Source: Acidimicrobiia bacterium (GTDB lineage Bacteria > Actinomycetota > Acidimicrobiia > Spongiisociales > UBA5794). Taken from it: a DNA stretch of 20,857 bases. The stretch covers positions 1-20,857 of the forward strand of contig JAOZMA010000006.1 in the NCBI GenBank assembly GCA_029934555.1, given 5' to 3'. Shown here piece after piece: positions 6,002 to 13,743 of the stretch. The position numbers and the translations under genes were made by a program. The first letter of the stretch is position 1. Every line of letters begins with the position of its first letter. The notes under the pieces were generated by a model. The model did no database searches and had not been told where the DNA came from. It saw nothing but the letters and a program-made list of their open reading frames with translations.

Positions 6002-7045
6002 TCAGCAGATCCTCGGGAGCTGCTCACCGACCTGCATATCGACGACCCGCGTGGACCCAAGCGGGGTCCGGGCAGCGACCATGCCCCGGTGCGTGTCTGT
6101 GACCTCTCCGATGATCGTTGCGTTGACTCCCTCCGGGTGTGAACGCATGGCGTTCAGGACCCGGTCGGCATCGTCGGCAGCCACGAATGCAACCACTTTC
6201 CCCTCGTTGGCGACGTACATCGGGTCCATACCCAGCATCTCACACGCGGCGGCAACGGTGCGGTCCACGGGGATTGCACTCTCCTCGAGGAGAACACCGA
6301 CATCCGCCGCCTTCGCGATCTCGTTCAAGGACGCTGCGAGCCCACCGCGGGTCGGGTCCCTGAGCACGTGAACGTCGGCGCCGGTGTCCAGCACATCTAT
6401 GATCATGTGATTGAGGGCGGCCGAATCTGAGCGGATCGATGCTTCGAACTCGAGGCCCTCGCGAACCGACATGATGGCCATCCCGTGATCGCCCATCGTG
6501 CCGGACACGATGATCACGTCACCGGGGATCGCTCTCTGCGGGCGAATGTCGGCGCCGGGGCGCATGATGCCGATCCCGGTCGTATTGATGTAGATGCCGT
6601 CACCGTGTCCACGATCGACGACCTTCGTGTCCCCTGTGACGATGGTCACTCCGGCGTGCGCAGCAGCTCTGGCCATCGATTCGACGATGACGCCGAGTTC
6701 CGCCATCGGGAGGCCTTCTTCCAGGACGAGACCGACGCTGAGGTAGCGAGGGACGGCGCCTCTCATCGCGACGTCGTTGACCGTTCCGTTGATCGCGAGT
6801 TCGCCGATGTCGCCACCGGGGAAGAATCGGGGGTGAACGGTGAACGTGTCAGTTGAAAACGAGATGCTTCCCTTGACGTCGAGCACCGCTGCGTCGGCGA
6901 GTTCGGTGAGCTCTCCGTTGCCGAACGCCGGTACGAACAGGTGCTCGATGAGTTCGGCAGAGAGTTGGCCACCACCGCCGTGGCCCATCACGATGGTTGG
7001 ATGGTCGCGCAACGGCCTCGGGCACGTCCAGTTCTCGATCGTCAT
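6002..7045 (-). CDS. hypE: [NiFe]-hydrogenase maturation protein HypE (347 aa)
   Basis: HypE takes the carbamoyl group delivered by HypF onto its C-terminal cysteine and dehydrates it with ATP to thiocyanate, the CN source for the hydrogenase iron. The protein ends in PRIC, so the required terminal cysteine (C347) is present. The PurM-like ATP-binding domain is seen in IVMGHGGGGQLSAELI near the N terminus, DVKGSISFSTDTFTV, the ITINGTVND-like segment (ELAINGTVNDVAMRGA) and TGDTKVVDRGHGDG. RDPTRGGLAASLNEIA is a further family hallmark. The start overlaps the hypD stop (ATGA). The full length matches the family. Confidence 0.97.
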   Translation of the reverse strand: MTIENWTCPRPLRDHPTIVMGHGGGGQLSAELIEHLFVPAFGNGELTELADAAVLDVKGSISFSTDTFTVHPRFFPGGDIGELAINGTVNDVAMRGAVPRYLSVGLVLEEGLPMAELGVIVESMARAAAHAGVTIVTGDTKVVDRGHGDGIYINTTGIGIMRPGADIRPQRAIPGDVIIVSGTMGDHGMAIMSVREGLEFEASIRSDSAALNHMIIDVLDTGADVHVLRDPTRGGLAASLNEIAKAADVGVLLEESAIPVDRTVAAACEMLGMDPMYVANEGKVVAFVAADDADRVLNAMRSHPEGVNATIIGEVTDTHRGMVAARTPLGSTRVVDMQVGEQLPRIC

Positions 7046-8148
7046 GGCGTTGTCTCCAATTCGGTGAACCTTCCATATAGGTAGTAGGCGGCACAGGCTC
7101 CCTCAGCGGACACCATCGTGGCTCCGAGCGGGGTACGCGGCGTGCACTCCTTCCCGAACGCCGGACACTGGTCTGGCTTCAACGTGCCGCGCAGCACCTC
7201 GCCGGCATGACAGAGCGGAGATTCGACGGTGTCGATGTGGGTGACGGTGAACCGTTCGGCGGCGTCGAACCCCTCGTAGTCGGCACCCAGCGCCCAACCC
7301 GACCGGGGGATCGCTCCGATGCCCCGCCAGTTACGGTCGACCGTGGTGAACACATGGGCGAGCATCTGTTGTGCCGGCAGGTTGCCTTCCCTGGTCACCG
7401 CCCGTTGGTAGGCGTTCTCGACCTCAGCCCGACCATCTTCGAGTTGGAGGACCGCCATCTTGATTCCTTGGAGTAGATCCAGGGGCTCGAAACCGGTGAC
7501 GACGATCGGCGTCCCGTACTGCTCAGCGATCGGGTAGTACTCCTCGTAGCCCATCACGGAGCAGACATGCCCCGCGGCAAGGAACGCCTCCACCCGATTC
7601 GTTGGAGAGTCGAGGATGGCCCGCATGGCCGGAGGGACCAGAACGTGAGACACGAGCATCGAGAAGTTCGTGAGGTCTTCTTGCTTCGCCTGATAGAGAG
7701 CCATGGCGTTCGCCGGTGCAGTCGTCTCGAATCCGATCCCGAAGAACACGACCTCGCGGTCCGGGTTGTCCCGTGCGATCTGAACGGCATCGAGCGGTGA
7801 GTACACGATGCGCACGTCGCCGCCGGTGCTCTTGACCGAGAACAGGTCACGCTCGGAACCGGGGACACGGAGCATGTCTCCGAACGAGCAGAAGATGACC
7901 CCGTCTCGCGACGCTATCTCCAACGCCTTGTCGATCGTCTCGAGCGGGGTGACACAGACCGGGCAGCCGGGGCCGTGGACCATCTCGATGTCATCGGGGA
8001 GGAGACGGTCGATGCCGTTGCGAATGATCGAGTGGGTCTGGCCTCCGCACACTTCCATCAGCACGTGGTGCTTCGTGGTGATCTCGGCGATGTCGTCGAG
8101 GAGCCGTCGAGCCAGATCGGGATCCCGGAACTCGTCGAGGTACTTCAC
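7042..8148 (-). CDS. hypD: [NiFe]-hydrogenase maturation protein HypD (368 aa)
   Basis: HypD is the iron-sulfur scaffold that, with HypC, holds the Fe(CN)2CO unit before transfer to the hydrogenase large subunit. CGGQTHS (C34) and GPGCPVCVTP (C62, C65) form the conserved redox and Fe-binding motifs. The C-terminal [4Fe-4S] cysteines are C313, C328, C335 and C352. FGIGFETTAPA and GHVCSVMGYEEY are also characteristic. Both ends overlap their neighbours (hypC and hypE) by four bases, so hypC-hypD-hypE are translationally coupled. Confidence 0.97.
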   Translation of the reverse strand: MKYLDEFRDPDLARRLLDDIAEITTKHHVLMEVCGGQTHSIIRNGIDRLLPDDIEMVHGPGCPVCVTPLETIDKALEIASRDGVIFCSFGDMLRVPGSERDLFSVKSTGGDVRIVYSPLDAVQIARDNPDREVVFFGIGFETTAPANAMALYQAKQEDLTNFSMLVSHVLVPPAMRAILDSPTNRVEAFLAAGHVCSVMGYEEYYPIAEQYGTPIVVTGFEPLDLLQGIKMAVLQLEDGRAEVENAYQRAVTREGNLPAQQMLAHVFTTVDRNWRGIGAIPRSGWALGADYEGFDAAERFTVTHIDTVESPLCHAGEVLRGTLKPDQCPAFGKECTPRTPLGATMVSAEGACAAYYLYGRFTELETTP

Positions 8149-8435
8149 TCGTCGCCCTTGGCGATTGCTTCTTCCGCCGCGAGCGCCGCGTCGGGATCGA
8201 GTTCGACTTCCACCGCTTCCATCTCCTGGAGATGCGCCAGTGTGTCGAGGGCGGCCTTCTCGTCGAGTTGGGTGATGGCGAAGCCGACGTGGATGATCGT
8301 GTAATCGCCGATCGAGATCTCCGGTACGTAGGCGAGGCTCACCTCCTTGACGATGCCGTCGAAGTCGACCTTCCCTGTCATCGTCACGCCCTCACCGGTG
8401 ATCTCGACGACCTTCCCGGGGATGCCAAGACACAT
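8145..8435 (-). CDS. hypC: [NiFe]-hydrogenase maturation chaperone HypC/HybG (96 aa)
   Basis: It begins MCLGIPGKVVEI, with the essential Cys2 that, after removal of Met1, binds iron and the hydrogenase large subunit. The beta-barrel pattern continues with VDFDGIVKEVSLAYVPEISIGDYTIIHVGFAITQLDEKAA. The tail from about residue 65 is acidic and variable. HypC shuttles between HypD and the hydrogenase precursor. It starts six bases after the hypF stop and overlaps hypD. Confidence 0.97.
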   Translation of the reverse strand: MCLGIPGKVVEITGEGVTMTGKVDFDGIVKEVSLAYVPEISIGDYTIIHVGFAITQLDEKAALDTLAHLQEMEAVEVELDPDAALAAEEAIAKGDE

Positions 8436-8441
8436 GTCGAT

Positions 8442-10688
8442 CTATCTCCTCGCCGCAGCGATCACAGCCTGACCGAGTGCCAGGCCTCCATCGTTCGGAG
8501 GCACGAGTCGGTGCACGAGTACCTCGAAGTCCCTCTCGATCAGCGCCGCCCTGGTTGCCTGCGTCAACGTCACGTTCTGGAACACTCCTCCGCTCAATCC
8601 AACGGTAGTGAGGCCCGATCGCCTGCGAACGCGCTCGGCAGTTGCAACGATCACCTCTGCCACGCCTCGGTGGAACCGGGCGGCAATCATGCCGGTCGAC
8701 TCACCCTCAGCGACATCGGTGGCTACCGACCGAAGGACGGGAGATGGGTCAATCATCAGCGACCCATCTTGCTCTGTGATGGCGAAGGTGTAGGTACCTC
8801 CAGCGGTGCTATCGATGAGGGACTCGAACTCGATGGCGGCCTGGGCTTCATAGGTGACCGTCTGGCGCACGCCTGCGATAGCGGCAATGGCGTCGAAGAG
8901 ACGGCCCATGCTGGTGGTCGGGATCGTGTTGATTCCTCGTTCGAGTTGGGTCTTGAGGAGCGCCCGATCGGCATCGGAGAGAGCGGAGACAGGTGGAAGG
9001 CGTTTGCTCCACGCGATGCCGGCGGTGTGGAGGTGCGAAAGGGCCATTCTGGCCGGGTGCTTGACCGCGGCGTCACCACCGGGAAGCGGCGTCGGCTTCA
9101 GATGGCCGACACGATCGAATCTCTCGTAGTCCCCAACGAGTATCTCACCGCCCCAGATCGTGCCGTCGGTCCCGTAGCCGGTGCCGTCGAACGAGAACCC
9201 GATGACCGGGTCGAGGACGCCGTGTTCGGCCATCACCGAGGCGATGTGGGCGTGGTGATGCTGCACCTTGACGACGGGGAGGTTCCGGCGGTCCGCCCAC
9301 TTCGTCGAGAGGTACCCGGGGTGGAGGTCGGCGGCGATCAACTCTGGTTCGATTCGGAACAGTTCGACAAAGTGGTCGACGGCTTTCGTGAAGGCATCCA
9401 GTGTCTCAAGGTTCTCCATGTCTCCGATGTGCTGGCTCATGAAACCGTCGCGACCCGAAGCCAGGCAGAACGTCGCCTTCAACTCGCCCCCAGTCGCGAG
9501 GATCGGTGGCGACTCGAAGGGGAGCGGGACCGGGAACGGCGCGTACCCGCGTGACCGACGGATCGGATACTCGGAGCCGTCAAGAATGCGGATAACGGAG
9601 TCGTCACAAGGAACGTGGATGTCCCGATCGTGGACCAGGTAGCTGCCGGTGAGTGCGCCCAGACGATCGACGGCATCGTCGTTATCCGTGACGATCGGCT
9701 CCTCAGAGACGTTGCCGGAGGTCATGACCCACACGTCTCCCGGTTCGATCAGCAGATCGTGCAGCGGTGTGTACGGGAGCATGACACCGAGGTATCCATT
9801 GCCGGGTGCGACGAGATCGGAGACGGCCGCCTCTGTGCGTTTCGCTACGAGGACGATCGGCCGTTCTCGGGATGTGAGAAGGTGGGTCTCGTCTGCATCG
9901 ATAGCTGCGATGGATCGGGCGGTTTCGAGATCGGAGACCATCACGGCGAACGGCTTGTCGATACGACCCTTGCGTTCCCGTAGGAGAGCGATTGCGGCGT
10001 CGGAGGTTGCATCGCATGCGAGGTGAAATCCGCCGAGTCCCTTGATCGCGACGGTCTCGCCCGCGGCGATGCGTTGGCGGGTGTCGGCGATCGGATCCCT
10101 GGACGGAGGGATGGTTCGCACGGTGGGACCACACTCGGGACAAGCGTTCGGCTGTGCGTGGAATCGCCGATCCGTAGGATCCCCGTACTCGGCAAGGCAG
10201 TCGGCGCACATCTCGAACGGGCGCATCGTCGTGTGCGGCCGGTCGTACGGGGTTCGCTCGGTGATCGTGAACCGGGGGCCGCAGTTCGTGCAGTTGATGA
10301 ACGGGTACCCGTAGCGGCGGTCATGTGGGTCATGGAGTTCACGAAGACAGTCGTCGCAAGTCCGGAGATCGGGAGAGACGAGGGCGGTCCCGGTCGCTGC
10401 ATGGTGGCTCGCAACGATCTTGAACGACGTGTTGCTCGTGGTCTGGACATCCCCGGATTCGATCCGCTGGATCCGTGCGGCCGGTGGAGCCGACGCTTCG
10501 AGCTCAGTGACGAACCGATCAAGTGTTGCGGCATCGCTCTCGACTTCGATGAAGACGCCATCGGTGTCGTTGCCGACGAACCCGACGAGGTTCATGTCGG
10601 TGGCGAGGCCGTAGACGAACGGCCGGAAGCCGACTCCCTGGACGATCCCGGAGACACGCAGACGGCGGCGGATGAGCAGAGTGGACAT
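8442..10688 (-). CDS. hypF: Carbamoyltransferase HypF (748 aa)
   Basis: HypF converts carbamoyl phosphate to a carbamoyl-adenylate and passes the group to HypE. The four expected parts are present in order. An N-terminal acylphosphatase domain has SGIVQGVGFRPFVYGLA with R22, and N40. A double zinc-finger region follows with CxxC pairs (CDDC, CTNC, CADC, CPEC). Next is a YrdC-like domain (AIKGLGGFHLACDA, GRIDKPFAVMV). The C-terminal Kae1/TobZ-like domain has VQHHHAHIASVMAEHG, GFSFDGTGYG and LSGGVFQNVTLT. The frame is open to 10775, but the ATG at 10688 has GGAG six bases upstream and gives the family's usual length; an ATG at 10700 is the alternative. First gene of the hyp operon. Confidence 0.96.
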   Translation of the reverse strand: MSTLLIRRRLRVSGIVQGVGFRPFVYGLATDMNLVGFVGNDTDGVFIEVESDAATLDRFVTELEASAPPAARIQRIESGDVQTTSNTSFKIVASHHAATGTALVSPDLRTCDDCLRELHDPHDRRYGYPFINCTNCGPRFTITERTPYDRPHTTMRPFEMCADCLAEYGDPTDRRFHAQPNACPECGPTVRTIPPSRDPIADTRQRIAAGETVAIKGLGGFHLACDATSDAAIALLRERKGRIDKPFAVMVSDLETARSIAAIDADETHLLTSRERPIVLVAKRTEAAVSDLVAPGNGYLGVMLPYTPLHDLLIEPGDVWVMTSGNVSEEPIVTDNDDAVDRLGALTGSYLVHDRDIHVPCDDSVIRILDGSEYPIRRSRGYAPFPVPLPFESPPILATGGELKATFCLASGRDGFMSQHIGDMENLETLDAFTKAVDHFVELFRIEPELIAADLHPGYLSTKWADRRNLPVVKVQHHHAHIASVMAEHGVLDPVIGFSFDGTGYGTDGTIWGGEILVGDYERFDRVGHLKPTPLPGGDAAVKHPARMALSHLHTAGIAWSKRLPPVSALSDADRALLKTQLERGINTIPTTSMGRLFDAIAAIAGVRQTVTYEAQAAIEFESLIDSTAGGTYTFAITEQDGSLMIDPSPVLRSVATDVAEGESTGMIAARFHRGVAEVIVATAERVRRRSGLTTVGLSGGVFQNVTLTQATRAALIERDFEVLVHRLVPPNDGGLALGQAVIAAARR

Positions 10689-10748
10689 CGGTTGCTCCAT
10701 CGTAGGTACCCCAACCCTCGACAGGCAGGGGAGGACGGCCCGCATGAG

Positions 10749-10764
10749 GGGGCCGATGGTCCTC
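10749..10764. promoter_or_regulatory. DosR/DevR-like box in the hypF/phosphohexomutase divergent region
   Basis: Minus strand GAGGACCATCGGCCCC; plus strand GGGGCCGATGGTCCTC. It shares GGACC(N3)CGGCCC-type half sites with the two acs boxes and lies about 61 bases upstream of the hypF ATG and 53 bases upstream of the divergent gene. Possible hypF -10 elements (TACCTA or TACGAT, 10709-10699) have no convincing -35, consistent with activator dependence. Confidence 0.4.
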
Positions 10765-10803
10765 TCCCACAGCATCGGCGGCTTCCGAGCCGATCCGACT
10801 CAT

Positions 10804-10809
10804 TACTCT
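10804..10809 (+). promoter_or_regulatory. -10 element of the phosphohexomutase gene, leaderless
   Basis: TACTCT lies seven bases before the ATG at 10817, the same spacing as at korA. No ribosome-binding site and no clear -35 are visible. Confidence 0.4.
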
Positions 10810-10816
10810 TAGAGCC

Positions 10817-12511
10817 ATGGAAGATCTCTACGCAGCAGCAGCCGAGTGGATCGCCGGAGATCCCGACCCGATCACGAGAGCCGAACTCCAGAGAATCGTC
10901 GATTCCGGCGATCTCGATGAGCTCACCGAGCGGATGGGGGCGACAATCCAATTCGGAACCGCCGGTCTGCGCGGTCGCGTCGAGGCCGGATCGAACCGGA
11001 TGAATAGGGCAACGGTGATCCGGGCGACAAAGGGTCTCGCCGACTACCTCCTCGAAACGACCGGGACCGACCAGGGTCCCATTGTCGTGGGTCGAGATGC
11101 GCGACTCTCCTCAGCCACGTTCATGGGGGACTCGATAGCGGTGCTCGTTGCCGCCGGGTTCCAGGTCAGGTACTTCGAGGATCCGGTCCCAACACCGCTC
11201 GTTGCCTACGCATCACTGAGCCTCGGAGGCGTCGCTGCGATCGTTGTCACCGCCTCGCACAATCCGCCTGCAGACAACGGCTACAAGGTCTATGCAGCCA
11301 ACGGCGCGCAGATCATCCCGCCCACAGACACACAGATCGCAGCGGCGATCGCCGCCGTGAAGAGAGCTTCCGATGTCCCAAGAGCCGAGATCGTCGGTGC
11401 TGCCTCGCGACCCATCGGCGAAGAGATGTTCGACGAGTATCTCCACGATGTTGCCCAGAGCCTCCCGACGACGACGGGCGATCGTGAGATCAGCACCGTC
11501 TATACGGCAATGCACGGCGTCGGCGGGAAGTACGTCGTCGCCGCACTCGACCGGTTCGGGTTCCCCCGTGTCCACCCGGTCGCCGCACAGTTCGAACCGG
11601 ACGGCCATTTCCCGACCGTCGCGTTCCCGAACCCCGAGGAGCCGGGAGCGATGGATCTCGCTCACGAACTCGGATCGGCCATCGATGCAGACCTGGTGAT
11701 CGCGAACGATCCGGACACCGATCGCCTGGCCGTGTCGATACCGGAACCCGGGAGCGGATACCGGCAACTCAGTGGGAACCAGATCGGGGTTCTCCTCGCC
11801 GACTACATGCTGAGTGGCGGCACCGTCGATCGGCCGATCGTGATGAACAGCATCGTGTCGTCACCGATGCTGGAATCGATCGCCGAGCACTACGGCGCCG
11901 TCTACGACAGGACCCTCACCGGCTTCAAGTGGATCTGGAACGCCGCACTCGACCTCGAAGCCGAAGGTCGCGGAGAGTTCGTCTTCGGATACGAGGAAGC
12001 CCTCGGATACTCGGTCGGTCAAACGGTCCGGGACAAGGACGGAATCTCTGCAGCCGTGGCGTTCGCAGCGCTTGTCGCCGAGTCCAAAGGGGATGGGGAG
12101 ACCGTCTGGGACCGGCTTGCGGGACTCTACGAACGACACGGCCTCTGGGTCTCGACGCAGAAGAGCATCGTTCGCCCGGGCGCCGACGGTGCCGACGAGA
12201 TCGCAGCAGCCATGGCGCTGCTCGCCGAGCGCACACCTGAGACGCTGGGAGGTCTGCCGGTCGTGGAAGTTACCGACTACCGCCTCGGAGCCGAGGACCG
12301 GCCGCGTTACCTGGCCGCCACACCGCTCGTCGAACTCTCCCTCGGCGATGCCGGACGTGCACTCATCCGGCCGTCGGGAACCGAGCCGAAGCTGAAGATC
12401 TACGTCGATCTGCGCGGTGAGACCGGTGATGACTGGCTAAGAGCTGAAGAGGCGCTGTTGGAGAAGGCGAACGAAGTAGCCGAGGACGCCGCAACCTTCC
12501 TGGGCATCTAA
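10817..12511 (+). CDS. Phosphohexomutase (phosphoglucomutase/phosphomannomutase family, 564 aa)
   Basis: Alpha-D-phosphohexomutase, which moves phosphate between C1 and C6 of glucose or mannose phosphates through a phosphoserine enzyme. VTASHNPP places the phosphoserine at S147. The Mg-binding loop DPDTDR is at 298-303. The sugar-specificity loop appears as GYEEALGYS and the C-terminal phosphate-binding loop as RPSGTEPKLKIY. The length and the GTAGLRGRVEAGSNRMN N-terminal motif fit the long PgcA/ManB-type enzymes acting on glucose-1-phosphate or mannose-1-phosphate; the sequence does not decide which. It diverges from hypF and is followed by gluconeogenic genes, so a role linking hexose phosphates to glycogen or cell-wall sugars is likely. 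Confidence 0.93.
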   Translation: MEDLYAAAAEWIAGDPDPITRAELQRIVDSGDLDELTERMGATIQFGTAGLRGRVEAGSNRMNRATVIRATKGLADYLLETTGTDQGPIVVGRDARLSSATFMGDSIAVLVAAGFQVRYFEDPVPTPLVAYASLSLGGVAAIVVTASHNPPADNGYKVYAANGAQIIPPTDTQIAAAIAAVKRASDVPRAEIVGAASRPIGEEMFDEYLHDVAQSLPTTTGDREISTVYTAMHGVGGKYVVAALDRFGFPRVHPVAAQFEPDGHFPTVAFPNPEEPGAMDLAHELGSAIDADLVIANDPDTDRLAVSIPEPGSGYRQLSGNQIGVLLADYMLSGGTVDRPIVMNSIVSSPMLESIAEHYGAVYDRTLTGFKWIWNAALDLEAEGRGEFVFGYEEALGYSVGQTVRDKDGISAAVAFAALVAESKGDGETVWDRLAGLYERHGLWVSTQKSIVRPGADGADEIAAAMALLAERTPETLGGLPVVEVTDYRLGAEDRPRYLAATPLVELSLGDAGRALIRPSGTEPKLKIYVDLRGETGDDWLRAEEALLEKANEVAEDAATFLGI

Positions 12512-12587
12512 CTCCTCCATTCCGCGGGCCGGCTTCGCCGTAAACGGGGACTGCAACCAAGCTGGGTATGCGGCTTTGGGAGATAGG

Positions 12588-12618
12588 TTGCCGAGAAGAA
12601 CGATTATCCGCGATAATC
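12588..12618 (+). promoter_or_regulatory. Aldolase promoter with palindromic operator
   Basis: TTGCCG (12588-12593), an 18-base spacer and GATAAT (12612-12617). A perfect inverted repeat GATTATC-CGC-GATAATC (12602-12618) covers the spacer end and the whole -10, so a protein bound here should block RNA polymerase. The 5' leader would be about 25 bases and includes AAGGAG (12639-12644), five bases before the ATG. Confidence 0.6.
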
Positions 12619-12649
12619 AGGGGTGTACCACCCCTCCGAAGGAGACCTC

Positions 12650-13699
12650 ATGGACATCCACGCACTGCTGGGCGACGACGCCGAAGCGCTTCTCAACTAC
12701 GAAGCTACCGGCATCTCGAAGGACCAACTCCAACTCCCCGGTCCGGACTTCGTCGATCGGGTCTTCGGTCAGACCGATCGCAACCCACAGGTTCTCCGGA
12801 ACCTCGGACTCCTCTTCAACTCCGGACGACTCGCAGGGACGGGCTACGTTTCGATCCTCCCGGTCGACCAGGGGATCGAGCATTCAGGAGCGGCTTCCTT
12901 CGCCCCGAACCCGATCTATTTCGACCCGATCAACATCATCGATCTCGCTATCGAAGGCGGCACCAACGCCGTCGCCACAACGTTCGGTGTTCTCGGGATG
13001 GCGTCGCGTAGCCATGCCCACAAGATCCCGTTCATCGTGAAGATCAACCACAACGAGCTGCTCACGTACCCCGCGACCCATGACCAGGTCATGTATGGGT
13101 CGGTCGAGCAAGCATGGGACCTCGGTGCGGCCGGTATCGGCGCCACGATCTACTTCGGCTCCGACGAGTCGATGCGTCAACTGCAGGAGGTCACCGAGGC
13201 GTTCGAGCGGGCCCACCAGCTCGGAATGTTCACGGTGCTCTGGACGTACCTGCGCAACAGTTCCTTCACTGTCGACGGTGTCTCATATGACGCGTCGGCC
13301 GACCTCACAGGTCAGGCCAACCATCTTGGTGTCACCATCGAAGCCGACATCATCAAGCAGAAGCAGCCGACCAACAACGGCGGCTACGGAGCCGTCGGGT
13401 TCGGACGCACGCATCCGCTCGTGTACGACGAGTTGACGACCGACAACCCGATCGATCTCACCCGCTGGCAGGTCGTGAACAGCTACATGGGCCGCGCAGG
13501 CCTCATCAACAGCGGTGGAGCGTCGTCGGGTGCCGGCGACCTCGAGCAGGCAGTCCGGACCGCAGTCATCAACAAGCGTGCGGGCGGAATGGGGCTCATC
13601 TCGGGCCGCAAGGCGTTCCAACGCCCCATGGACGAGGGCGCCGCGCTGCTGCAAGCCATTCAGGACGTCTACCTGGATGACTCGATCACAGTCGCCTAG
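12650..13699 (+). CDS. fbaB: Fructose-bisphosphate aldolase class I, DhnA/FbaB type (349 aa)
   Basis: Schiff-base aldolase that interconverts fructose 1,6-bisphosphate with dihydroxyacetone phosphate and glyceraldehyde 3-phosphate. The pattern is the archaeal/FbaB type: SILPVDQGIEHS near residue 70, FIVKINHNELL, YFGSDES, LWTYLRN, then ADIIKQKQPTNNGGYG. That last motif has lysines 236 and 238, one of which should be the Schiff-base lysine, and it is followed by INSGGASSG and NKRAGGMGLISGRKAFQ. The length equals E. coli FbaB. The ATG at 12650 is chosen over 12623 because of AAGGAG five bases upstream and because the upstream residues are not family-like. It lies 44 bases before pckA, so the pair is probably one gluconeogenic operon. 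Confidence 0.93.
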   Translation: MDIHALLGDDAEALLNYEATGISKDQLQLPGPDFVDRVFGQTDRNPQVLRNLGLLFNSGRLAGTGYVSILPVDQGIEHSGAASFAPNPIYFDPINIIDLAIEGGTNAVATTFGVLGMASRSHAHKIPFIVKINHNELLTYPATHDQVMYGSVEQAWDLGAAGIGATIYFGSDESMRQLQEVTEAFERAHQLGMFTVLWTYLRNSSFTVDGVSYDASADLTGQANHLGVTIEADIIKQKQPTNNGGYGAVGFGRTHPLVYDELTTDNPIDLTRWQVVNSYMGRAGLINSGGASSGAGDLEQAVRTAVINKRAGGMGLISGRKAFQRPMDEGAALLQAIQDVYLDDSITVA

Positions 13700-13730
13700 C
13701 GCGGTCCTGAGCAACAGAGCAAGACAACAA

Positions 13731-13736
13731 GGGAGG
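13731..13736 (+). promoter_or_regulatory. Strong ribosome-binding site fixing the pckA GTG start
   Basis: GGGAGG, seven bases before the GTG at 13744. Confidence 0.8.
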
Positions 13737-13743
13737 AATCAGC

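Noticed and set aside
8232..9554. 440-codon plus-strand open frame
   Set aside because: It is antisense to hypC and hypF, which carry unmistakable motifs. Its translation shows no family pattern and is rich in Arg, Gly and Asp, as expected of a shadow frame in high-GC DNA.
10701..10709. CGTAGGTAC also occurs in the acs-korA hairpin (2800-2808), possible shared regulator site
   Set aside because: A single nine-base match in 20 kb is not far from chance, and the copy before hypF lacks the inverted partner.
12530..12540. CGGC-TTC-GCCG mini-hairpin after the phosphohexomutase gene, possible terminator
   Set aside because: The stem is only about four pairs with a tiny loop and no T-run. Such sequences are frequent by chance at this GC content.
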